Shown piece by piece: positions 1 to 9,744 of a stretch of 64,000 bases of DNA; position 1 is the stretch's first letter; every line of letters starts with the position of its first letter. This DNA is from Aphrocallistes beatrix. Its lineage: Eukaryota; Porifera; Hexactinellida; Sceptrulophora; Aphrocallistidae. Both the position numbers and the translations under genes were made by a program. The stretch covers positions 558,001-622,000 of the forward strand of contig OY725492.1 of the NCBI GenBank assembly GCA_963281255.1. Direction: 5' to 3'. A model generated the notes under the pieces. It was not told the origin of the DNA. It saw nothing but the letters and a program-made list of their open reading frames with translations, and searched no databases.

Positions 1-1859
1 ACAAAATCAGATTTGTAATTTGAATCTAGTACATCCGGATTTAAGCATCCTCTAAGAATGTTAAGAAGAGCAGACTCAGATTTTAGGTGAAATATCTTCC
101 CACAAGCCAAGTGAAAAGATTCCTCTGATAACAATTGTGGGCACTTTTCATCAAATAAACTCAATAATTTAGCTAAGATTCGCAGAATAAGTTTGGATTC
201 TTCCAGGTGGATACAGTGTTGTGTTTGGTCCTCGTCATTAATCACAGCAAGCATTTTGAATATTACGTCACATGCTTGACAAATATCTTCCTCATTCATG
301 CCCAGGTGTTCAATTTGTTCAGATTTATCTAAAAACGTTATAAATACAGATTCACGAAGTTTGTTATCTTGTTCTATGAAGCATGGCCATTTCTTAACAC
401 GATACAGCAGTACACACATGAAAGACAAGAGATGTGTGGGAAATAACTCGAGAAGTTGTGGAAAAGAATCATCACTCATTGATAGAAGTATGATGGAATT
501 GGCTAAGAGAGGATCAACAATACAAAAGTTTTCGATTGCATTTTGGATTATTGATATCTCTATCTTGTTATTGCACTGAAATTCTGTGTCTGAAGGTAAA
601 CCCCAAAATTCATTATTTTCAAACTCATGTTTATTACATGCGACTTCATATTCCGTTTGAGAATCAAATATAATGTGATAAAGTGGAAGAAAATTGATTA
701 ACAATTCAATCTCCTGTTCAGCAATGTACTTCATAGCATCGTGAAGTATCAGAGGTGATGAAGTCATATTAGATTGATATTCTAAAAATTCATTTTTCAA
801 TCGGGATTGGTCTTGGAGAAGTGTTAAAAAATATTGAAGATCCATTATTTGTAGCAGAAGGTATAATAATTCATTAGAAAAGGACTGAACAAGTTCTTTT
901 TCAAAAGTTACAAACAAGAGAAAGAATTTTGAATGGAAAGAAATGGAATAATTATTTATAACTTTCATCAACCAATTTCCTAGCAATTTTGAAGTTAATT
1001 CATGCATTTTTTCCATCGAGTCATAAAGCAAGAAATTTTTGTTTGCTTTGAAGAATCTTTTCGCACTATAATAACCATAACAGAGTGGGAATAAAACATC
1101 TTGAATTTTATATCCTATATCATGAAAAGATAAATGCACTGAGTCCTCCACTGAAGGAATGTAAAGGTTGAATAATAATTCTAAACGAGTAGCAGGATCT
1201 CGAAAATCACATTCCTTGTCTGTCCCGTCTGGTAGGATAATCATGTCGTATTTCATCACTACATTACTCTCAGAAAAATTAGAATTACCTATTATCAAAG
1301 TTCTGAAACAATCTCCTTGTGGTAAATATAGATTCTCTCCATCTTCACCCAAATAGTATTTATAAGGTATAAAGAGAGAATATTCAGATTTTTCAATACA
1401 AGACAGAATCTTCGAACCAATTTTGATGGTATTATCCAACAAAATATAGTCTTTTCCTTCATAACATTTATTTTCAAATGCAAATGAATTTAAGCACTCA
1501 AATTTGAAATCTCCATATTGAGAATGTGCAAATTTTAGAGAAATATTACCTTTAACTTTGTTATAATCGCTTTTCAAGATCGCTGTTAAGAACGTAATAA
1601 TTGCAACATCTGTTTTGACATTGGACTTTTGAGACTTAGATATAGGATTCCAAGGGTTTTTTGTACATTTTTCCTCTGATATCTTAGGACCTGATTGGTC
1701 TTTTATGTTATTGTTGCCTTCTGAATGTTCAGATGGTTTCTGAGAGACTAGTGGTTTAGTACAACTGTAACATTTATCAAAATAGTTAGGAACGCCATTT
1801 GAACTATTTTCATAAAATTTGCAACCTCGATTTGGACAAAATTTTTTATTTTGCTCCAT
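1..1859 (-). CDS. RNF213-like AAA+ protein paralogue, N-terminal part (cut by window edge)
   Basis: The minus strand is open from an ATG at 1859 down to position 1, about 619 codons without a stop, and continues outside the window. The protein aligns along its length with the N-terminus of the plus-strand RNF213-like gene at 37788. It starts with a cysteine-rich segment (FCPNRGC about residues 7-13, then CYSC) that resembles a small zinc ribbon, followed by a helical, AAA-free stalk region with the shared segment FSESNVV. No RING or AAA motif is expected this early. By eye, the first 45 residues are only about 30 percent identical to the other copy, whereas the part encoded by about 330-780 is above 90 percent identical. 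The frame is intact, so the gene may be functional. The family call rests on the better-covered plus-strand copy. Downstream exons and function cannot be judged here. Confidence 0.8.
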   Translation of the reverse strand, partial: MEQNKKFCPNRGCKFYENSSNGVPNYFDKCYSCTKPLVSQKPSEHSEGNNNIKDQSGPKISEEKCTKNPWNPISKSQKSNVKTDVAIITFLTAILKSDYNKVKGNISLKFAHSQYGDFKFECLNSFAFENKCYEGKDYILLDNTIKIGSKILSCIEKSEYSLFIPYKYYLGEDGENLYLPQGDCFRTLIIGNSNFSESNVVMKYDMIILPDGTDKECDFRDPATRLELLFNLYIPSVEDSVHLSFHDIGYKIQDVLFPLCYGYYSAKRFFKANKNFLLYDSMEKMHELTSKLLGNWLMKVINNYSISFHSKFFLLFVTFEKELVQSFSNELLYLLLQIMDLQYFLTLLQDQSRLKNEFLEYQSNMTSSPLILHDAMKYIAEQEIELLINFLPLYHIIFDSQTEYEVACNKHEFENNEFWGLPSDTEFQCNNKIEISIIQNAIENFCIVDPLLANSIILLSMSDDSFPQLLELFPTHLLSFMCVLLYRVKKWPCFIEQDNKLRESVFITFLDKSEQIEHLGMNEEDICQACDVIFKMLAVINDEDQTQHCIHLEESKLILRILAKLLSLFDEKCPQLLSEESFHLACGKIFHLKSESALLNILRGCLNPDVLDSNYKSDF

Positions 1860-2484
1860 TTCACACCTAATTAATTGAAATATCTGCAAGGTTAAAGCTA
1901 AAGTTTATGAGAACAGTAAATTACATATTAATCTTTAATAGGAAAAAGATGACAGAATGGGTTGCGTATTAACTAAATCTACTCGTAATTTATATGTACG
2001 TATAACATTTTCATATTTTAATACTGAATTGCTTTTTTAACACTAATTCCATTAAACACCCGATTGGAAAATAATTAGGTAAAGTAGAAGTGTCATATGG
2101 TATAAATTCAATTAAATAATGTTGACGGAATGCCATTATTAGTCAATATTTTGCACTAGGGGTGGATCCCATTTCTAACCTAATGGCATATATCTACAGT
2201 CAATTGTAATTGGTAGTTAATCAGATTCTACCGAATTTACATTCGATTAATTGATGTCTCTAATCATGGCTTATCTGGACAGTCCGCTCTGTGTAGAAAT
2301 GATCGTTGAGTATACCAAGTTAGGGCAGTTTGTTATTACTAATATCCTGAAAACCATGAATTATATTGGTATTAAATATATTAATGTTGAATAGGGAGTC
2401 GTGTATGGGGATTTTATTGGTCACATTGGCACAATTAAAATGTTTGTAGTTTTTGAATTTTTGCGGTTTTCACATCATTCTATA
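1860..2484. other. AT-rich region upstream of the minus-strand RNF213-like gene
   Basis: This stretch lies just 5' of the minus-strand start codon and should hold its 5' untranslated region and promoter. I see no convincing open frame, RNA gene or repeat family in it. No TATA box or other element can be assigned with confidence. Confidence 0.4.
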
Positions 2485-2760
2485 TACACCAACTGGACAA
2501 AAGTATTTCAACACTTTTTTCTTTCCTGATTCTTTCCCATACAAATAATACTAAATCGGATTTTTTCATGAAGGGCAATACGTTCAAATTCAAAGAGATA
2601 CTAAAAATCTGATTTCAGATTCGAAATCTACACATTCGAATTAGTCATAGTTGAACATAACTAATAAATTACTCAACTCAATGAATAATCTTATCAGCTT
2701 GAGCCACCATAAGTAATTCATTGCCATCACGTATAGTAGTCAAAATGGGTGCATGCAGCA
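2485..2760 (+). repeat. One-ended Tc1/mariner-like MITE fragment
   Basis: It begins at TA followed by an end of the type CACCAACTGGACAAAAGTAT and runs into an AT-rich body. The same body occurs at about 50686-50925, including the GAAGGGCAATA segment and the tract around CACATTCGAATTAGTCATAG. The GGACAAAAGTATT end motif is shared with the complete elements at 14876-15690 and 48383-48844. I see no matching second end, so this copy is truncated. Confidence 0.5.
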
Positions 2761-2834
2761 TAAGGTTAATTAAAAAAGTTAGAAATGAATGATTGATAAA
2801 AAAAATTAAACTATGACTAATTCGAATGTCTTAT

Positions 2835-3640
2835 TGTTAAAATCGATATCACTCGAAAAATCATCAAATTTGTCAATTTAAAATTTTTTTGAAACTTAAT
2901 GATGACGTTATAACAGAGTGACGAGTCATCATTTTTGGATGAAAGCTGTATCACATATGAGATATATTAATACAGTCGAACCTACTATAACGGCCACTCT
3001 GTATAACGGTCACCTGTCTATAGCGGTCACCATTGAACAGTCCCGTCCGAAATTCCATAATATTGACCCTGTGTATAGCGGTCACCTGCTCAACGCGGCC
3101 AGCGGCCACCCATTTGCAGTTCCTTACTGACCCAAAAATTGTGTATAACGGCCATCATCTGTCTATAATGGTCACTACCTGTCTATAACGACAATCACCC
3201 ATTTCACCTTTTTATGTGTTTATGACAGGAACTATTACGAACGATAAACAAGTTTCATATAATTACTTTAAGTAATGGATTTCTAAAAACTTGACATTCA
3301 TTTCACTACGTTGATACCTTTTGGGGATTAAGACAATCACCTGTATATAACGGCCACCTGTGTATAACGGCCAATTTTGTCCATTCCCTTGGGTGGCCGT
3401 TATATACAGGTTCCACTGTATACACATTCTATTAAAATTTTAGCCTTCTATGATAGCACCTAAATGGCTGAGTTATAGTCGAAAAACTGAAATTTCGAAT
3501 TATAAAGAGGTGACAATGACGTCATAATTGGCATTTTCATCTGAGATCAGAACTTAGTGGAGCCATAGCCAAAAAATCAGCTTTCTGTGCCTGGCCGTTT
3601 CTTCAATCATTTCTTTACATACTTATATATATATAAATCG
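2835..3640 (-). mobile_element. H1 Helitron-like element, partial, with nested MITE
   Basis: This carries the internal H1 sequence seen in about a dozen places in the window: the ATCGATATCACTCGAAAAAT segment, paired ATGACGTCATAA tracts, TTAAAATTTCAGCCTTCTAT, and a terminal CTTCAATCA/TTACA block. The GC-rich 3' hairpin is missing. A pogo-like MITE splits it at 2973-3418. There is no coding capacity, so it is a non-autonomous copy. Confidence 0.6.
2973..3418. mobile_element. pogo/Tigger-like MITE with TA target duplication
   Basis: The terminal inverted repeats read CAGTCGAACCTACTATAACG on the left and, as reverse complement, CAGTGGAACCTGTATATAAC on the right. TA flanks both ends (2971-2972 and 3419-3420). 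The interior repeats TATAACGGCCACCTGT-like units in both orientations. Removing it restores the continuous H1 sequence seen in other copies, which proves insertion. No transposase frame is present. Confidence 0.75.
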
Positions 3641-5127
3641 AGTTTTAATAGTAAGGTGAAAATTTGAACAATCTTGGTTATTATGGTCTTTAGATATTTT
3701 AACTCGAATATTTTCAATTATTTTGGATCAGACAGTTTTGTGATGTGAAAAAGAGCTCCACTTTGGGTTCTTTTGTACCTAATTTGAACTACAATAATAT
3801 ATGTATCATATAATTTCGAAAATCTACACCTCTACCTCATATCAACTGTCGAAAGCTAGTCTCAAATTGTTTTTTGAATTTTTTCTAATCTAATGTAGAC
3901 AAAAGCAAACAAAACTTTGTCATTTCGTCTTGAAATATGATTTAACAGTTGAAAGCTAGCATGTTTTTCAAATTTCATCAAAAGGTGTGAATATATAAAT
4001 AATAGAAAAATAGACACATCATATTTTTATTGTTCTACACTATCATAAAATGTGGGTCGATAGATCAGTAGTACAGCTCCACTAAGTGGCTTGGCGCGTG
4101 AGTTATGAATATATAATACATGTATACGTATACTCAGAAACTACTCGATTTCTGAAAACTCATAAATCATAAATTTTAGAGGTTATCGTTTAAACCGGAT
4201 CAACCGGAACACTTTTAAAAAGTGGCAAGACTAAACCGGACCAACCGGTTGGTTACTAACACTGCCAGATGATGAACTACGGGGAATCGGAGTGGCACTT
4301 TTCCTGCTAAATTTTATCCCCACAAAAATAAACCTCTACAAGCGGGGAATTCTTGGAACTTAAGTAGGAATTGATTTCCCTCCGAATCCCATATCAACAA
4401 ACTCATACTCATCTCTCTTCGTAATCCCATTGGAAACTAAAAATCGCTATAATATGCCTTAAGTCCAATTATAATAGTGGAGCAGAATATCCCTCTGCTT
4501 TTCATTTCCCAAAGAATCGTTTAGGGTAATTCCACGCCCACGGAAAGACAAGGAAGTAAACACGCTAATGTGAGTAAGTTTCTATAATTTATGTGTTATA
4601 CATATTAACTGATTGTCACATTTACACTTCTACACACCGTTTAGATATGTATACATTATTTCAAACCAGATGACATCGAGAGAACCATTACCTACAATGA
4701 CGGGCTTCGTACTGTTACAGTTTCCAGGATAGAATAGCTCTAAAGAAACTTCAGTACTCAGTATATTCCCCGACTACCCTTCCTATCTCTCTGAATGGAA
4801 TTCCAAGCCTAAGAGACTATCTTTGGACCACACTGAACGATTGCTGATGGAATCTGCCTACTCTACTAAGAGCATAACTGACAACGAAAAAAAGGTAGAT
4901 TAGTTCTTAGTTAGTTCATTTTCAGATATTCTTTCTTAACTTAGCGACCTCGACTCTCGACCTACGAAACGCCTGAATAGCTCATGTATCCAATAACTAT
5001 TTTTTTTTTAATTAAGATAATTATTTCAGAAACCTATATTTACTAACAGGCTCGAATACAAAATGATCCATTAAAACTGAATAAAACATCATTTCGGCTT
5101 ATATTGTCATATATCTAGTTCAAACTA
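3641..5127. other. Intergenic AT-rich region
   Basis: Parts near 3800-4060 are weakly H2-like: AAAGCTAGTCTC-like phrases, ACAAAAGCAAACAAAA and a TGGTGTGAA/TATTTTTATTG context. About 4190-4260 has a short run with repeated AAACCGGA/CAACCGG. The rest, including 4270-5100, shows no frame or repeat that I can name. Confidence 0.35.
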
Positions 5128-5269
5128 CAGTCAGGGTCGTTTATTATGAACTAACCTCCTGGTCCCAATTTATATATAGGATTTGTATTGAATCAAGTTC
5201 GCTTAATATGAAGTATATTATGAACAGATTTGTTGGTCCCCTGGTTGTTCCAAGAAGCGACCCTGACTA
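5128..5269. mobile_element. Small MITE, about 140 bp, TA flanks
   Basis: The left end CAGTCAGGGTCGTTTATTAT and the right end, reverse complemented (TAGTCAGGGTCGCTTCTTGG), form imperfect inverted repeats of about 35 bp that include GGTCCC-type subterminal sequence. TA lies on both sides. There is no coding capacity. The ends resemble the pogo/Tc1 MITE class. Confidence 0.6.
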
Positions 5270-6599
5270 TAATATTTCTTATTGTCAAATTTTGGATAGT
5301 GAACGTCGACTTGATTTTTTTTCGATTAAACGACAATCCAATAATCCTAGTATAGGACTTTTAATTAGGACCGTGTTTTATCTCCTCCCCCGCATCAATA
5401 TTCAGCTACCGCATATATTGTCATTTGGGATTAGTATCCCATTATATTTCAGGTACAAGGGTTTATTGCTAGAGATCGAGTCGATATACCAGCATTTCAA
5501 AATATATTGATGGTTATTGATACTTCAATGCGTGAATTAAATGTTTGTAGCCAATTATATCAAATTATCAGCCTTGATTATATTATAAAATAATGAGATA
5601 CTGGTCGTGATATAACGTCTGCCCGCATCCCCACTGAAGGTCTTTTTAGAGCTGAAACAACTTTACTATTAACAGTCAAAGCTCTTAAATAATATTTGAA
5701 TAGTTTGGGGATTTTAATGAAGAAATGTATTTAATAATTCACAAATTGAGTACCAAAATAACGTGGCTGGGTGTGCAGTTTTCTCTTAGACAAAAAATCT
5801 AACCTATTTAACAACTGATAAGGGATCTCAACAAATTATCATAGATTTATCAGACAGGGGTCACGTATGTATCCATATATTGCTGTTATCGACTGCGTTA
5901 CTACTTGTATTATCCATAAAACTTTCATCAAATTGCTAACTCTCAAGTTCTTCGAAAACAGTTCCCGGTTCAACTCATACTAAATTACTAGTATTAATTT
6001 TAATCATAGTTGATGACAAATGGATTGATATGTATGAGAGAATTGTGTTGTTGTGGAGTATAATAATTCTTCTCTTTCGTAGGAATGGTGTGACAAGATC
6101 GGATAAAGGATGAAAAAATGAAGAAGTGATACCTAACGGGTTAACAACGTTTTGATCTTCCTTAATCTTAGAATATTATCTTCTCTTCATAACATCCCTC
6201 AGTTTACTAATTTTAATTCATGTAATTCACCATGTCAATAATGATTATTCCTACTTATTGTCTATTTGTTAGTCTTGCCGTGCTGTGCTATGAATCTATT
6301 TCGAATGTATTTGTTTGTTTGCAATTAATATTATGATTATAAACGCTCATTTATTAAGTACTTAACCTTTTGGGCTCAATGATATGACTTTAGTAAGTGT
6401 GTTGGACAAATAGAAAGCGAATAAATGTTAAATTGATAATTAGTGATAAATTCACTTAGCTCGTTTAACCAATCCATGGTCCAGAAAAAAAGGTCTGCGC
6501 CATTGCCTTAGTGTATTAGAATGCTATGGTTGCACATACATTATATTCATACGGAAATAAAGAAAGAATCGAGTTGAAAGTATCAATTGAATGATTAAA
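5270..6599. other. Unassigned intergenic region
   Basis: A 100-codon frame starts in the MITE at 5208 and ends at 5510. It has no recognised domain and its AT-rich composition matches chance. The stretch 5500-5720 contains short open pieces that could be old transposon debris, but I cannot name a family. The rest shows nothing specific. Confidence 0.35.
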
Positions 6600-7072
6600 T
6601 CTTATATATTAAAACGCTAGGATTTTTGTTTGTTTATTTGTCCGAATTAATTGAAAAATTGAAATGTAGGTGTCAAATGATGAATCTACGATGATGTTCG
6701 CAGATCTAAGCGAATTTTTCACACCTCTGCAAAAAATGGGAAACAATTTTTCACACGTTTTCTATACAATACTATGTATGGCTTCGCTCTCACAATATAA
6801 ATCATTGCACGACACTATTGTAGGCTGTCATTGTTATTAATACTTCAAAGCAACAACTTATATAGATGTTTCAATTTCAAAAAAAAGGTTTGTGTATATT
6901 TTCATACCTTTATATATATATTTTAGCACCATTTGACGAATTTTGAAAAATATGCTAAAGACTAGTTTTTAACGGTTGACATGGGGTTTTAGGAGTGCAG
7001 ATTTCGAAAGTCACATTCACGTATCTATACGATATACTATTTGTTTACTTTTGTTTGGAATAGTTACATATC
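6600..7072 (+). mobile_element. H2 Helitron-like element, 5' part
   Basis: It starts with TCTTATATATTAAAACGCTA and continues with TTTTTGTTTGTTTATTTGTCC, the H2 5' signature found in both orientations elsewhere. The body then carries the TCACACCTCTGCAAAAAATG block and a tract ending near GGTTGACATGGGGTTTT. The 3' hairpin is absent and the copy breaks off beside the neighbouring (AT)n/H1 junction. Confidence 0.6.
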
Positions 7073-7100
7073 CTTACTATTAACACTCAATATATATATA

Positions 7101-7595
7101 CAAGCGCGCTTCGCTTGCTTGCGCTGCGCGGCTGGCGGACAGAAAGTGTCCGCCGGAGGCTCCCTTCGGTCGCCTGCGGTAGCCATTGATTAATTATAAG
7201 GGAGATAACATCTCTAAATACGTCTGTCCTACTATTATATTCAATATCGCACGAAAAAGCACCGAATTTGTCAATTATTAAAATTTTAATGAGTAATGAT
7301 GACGTCATAACAAAGTGATGAATCATCATTTTTTGATGATAGTTGAATCATATGTGAGGTATGTTAGTATACAGATTCTATTAAAATTTCAGCCTTCTAT
7401 TTCCTATAATGGCTGAGTTATGCTCGAATTACTGTATTGCTTAACTTTTTAAAATGTAACAATGACGTCATAATTCCATGATGAGTTGATATTTTAGTCT
7501 GAGCTCAGAACTTAGTGGAGCCATAACTAAAATACTCTCACATACCAAAAGTCTGCTTTCTACGCCAGCCAGTTTCTTCAATCAATTCGTTACAG
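7101..7595 (-). mobile_element. H1 Helitron-like element, near full length
   Basis: The left edge is the conserved GC-rich 3' end in reverse orientation (CAAGCGCGCTTCGCTTGCTT), followed by a CGGACAGAAAGTGTCCG hairpin stem, the internal H1 body and the opposite end CAATTCGTTACAG. Its orientation is minus, with the 5' end on the right. It has no gene. It sits in an (AT)n tract next to a CCTTACTATTAA motif. Confidence 0.7.
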
Positions 7596-7608
7596 TTATA
7601 TATTTATA

Positions 7609-9601
7609 CAAGCGCGCTTCGCTTGCTTGCGCTGCGAGGCTTGCGGACACTCTGTGTCCGCAGAGTCACCCTGCAAGCGCCTGAAGTTACTCAATCTAAC
7701 CTATTTTGTGAATTTTTTATTTTATATAAATATTGTAAACAAAGGTTAACGAATAATTTCTCATATGAACCGAAGATATAATATTCGAAAGCTACAGCAC
7801 TAAAAACCCCATGTAAACCGTTGGAAGCTAGTCTCTAGCCTATTTTTGTAATTTGGTTACGTTATGTATTTATTGTGAACAAAAGTAAACAAATTAATTA
7901 TCAAATTTACTCGAAAATATGATATTCGAAATCAACACCCCTGAAAACCCCATGTCATCCGTTGGAAGCTAGTCTCTAGCATTATTTTCAAAATTCATCT
8001 AATGGTGTGAAAATATGTATATAAAGGTGTGAAAATATGCACATAATCTTTTTTATTGCCATACACTATAATTCATTTAATATATCAAACATAAGTTGTG
8101 GTTTTGTATTAATAACAATGACGATCGATTTATTGTAGTGTCGTACTTGTACAATGATTTCTATTGTGATAGTGTAGTCATATGTTTTGTATAGAAAAGG
8201 TGTGAAAAATTGCATTTTAATATATAAGATATCGTAAACAAAGGTCAACGAATAATTTCTCATATGGATCCGAAAATATAATATTCGAAATCTAGAGCAC
8301 TAAAAATCCCATGTCAACCGTTGGAAGCTAGTCTCTAACCCATTTTTGTAATTTTTTTACTTTATGTATCTATTGTAAACAAAGGTAAACAAATTGATCA
8401 TCAATTTCACTCGAAAATGTGATATTCGAAATCAACACCCCTGAAAACCCCATGTCAACCGTTGAACTCAAGTTTCCAGCATATTTTTGAGATTTGTTTA
8501 CTTTATGTATCTATTGTAAACAAAAGTAAACAAATTGATCATCAAATTTACTCGATAATATGATATTCGAAATCTACACTCCTGAAAACCCCATGTCAAC
8601 CGTTGAAAGCAAGTTTCTAGCATATTTTTGATATTTATTCACTTTATGTATCTATTGTATACAAAAGTAAACAAATAATTTATCATATAGATCTGAAAAT
8701 ATGATATTCGAGATCTACGCCCCTGAAAACCCCATGTCAACCGTTGGAAGCTAGTCTCTAGCCTATTTTTGTAATTTGTTTACTTTATGTATCTATTGCA
8801 AACAAAAGTAAACAAATAATTTATCATATAGATCTGAAAATATGATATTCGAAATCTACGCCCCTGAAAACCCCATGTCAACCATTGGAAGCTAGTCTCT
8901 AGCCTATTTTTGTAATTTGTTTACTTTATGTATCTATTGCAAACAAAAGTAAACAAATAATTTATCATATAGATCTGAAAATATGATATTCGAAATCTAC
9001 GCCCCTGAAAACCCCATGTCAACCATTGGAAGCTAGTCTCTAGCCTATTTTTGTAATTTGTTTACTTTATGTATCTAATGCAAACAAAAGTAAACAAATA
9101 ATTTATCATATAGATCTGAAAATATGATATTCGAAATCTACACCCCTGAAAACCCCATGTCACCCGTTGGAAGCTAGTCTCTAGCATTATTTTCAAAATT
9201 CATCAAATGGTGTGAAAATATGTATATAAAGGTGTGAAAATATGCAGATAATCTTTTTTATTGCCATACACTATGATACATTTAAGATATCAAACATAAG
9301 TTGTGGCTTTGAAGTATTAATAACAATGACGATCTATTTATTGTAGTGTCGTACTTGTACAATGATTTCTATTGTGATAGTGTAGTAATATATTTTGTAT
9401 AGAAAAGGTGTGAAAATTTGGTTTCCATTTTTTTTGCAGAGGTGTGGAAATTTCGCTTAGATCTTAGAACTTAATCCTAGATTCATCATTTGACACCTAC
9501 ATGCCAATTTTCGTATTTCTACGACTTGCCAATTCTTCAATCAATTCGGACAAACAAACAAACAAACAAACAAAAAAATCCTAGCATTTTAATATATAAG
9601 A
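7609..9601 (-). mobile_element. H2 Helitron-like element, about 2 kb, with internal tandem array
   Basis: The left boundary CAAGCGCGCTTCGCTTGCTT is the reverse complement of a 3' end CTTG, preceded by GC-rich stems (TGCGGACACTCTGTGTCCGC). The right boundary is the reverse complement of the 5' start TCTTATATATTAAAATGCTA. The interior holds about ten degenerate copies of a unit of about 141 bp. A TC start, a 3' hairpin and no target duplication are the Helitron pattern, but the CTTG end departs from canonical CTRR. No Rep/helicase is encoded. Confidence 0.7.
7720..9190 (-). repeat. Tandem array, unit about 141 bp, inside H2
   Basis: A unit containing TTTGTTTACTTTATGTATCT, ATGATATTCGAAATCTAC, GAAAACCCCATGTCAACC and AAGCTAGTCTCTAGC recurs. 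Matching points at 8762, 8902 and 9043 give a spacing of 140-141 bp. The units from about 8660 to 9160 are almost identical, while the left units are more diverged. The same units occur in single or few copies in other H2 elements (14455, 32350, 33240). Confidence 0.85.
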
Positions 9602-9744
9602 TACAATATATACGTATTACTACACTATCACAATATAAATCATTGTGCGACACTACAATAGATTGTCAATGTTATTAACTTCAAAGCCTTAACTTATGTT
9701 TTAATATATTTAATGAATTATTGTGTACAGCAATAAAAAATATA

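Noticed and set aside
5208-5510. 100-codon frame
   Set aside because: It begins inside a MITE, has no domain, and its composition fits AT-rich chance sequence.
7720-9190. Possible CRISPR-like array because of regular repeats
   Set aside because: The unit is about 141 bp without unique spacers, lies within a transposon, and the genome is eukaryotic.
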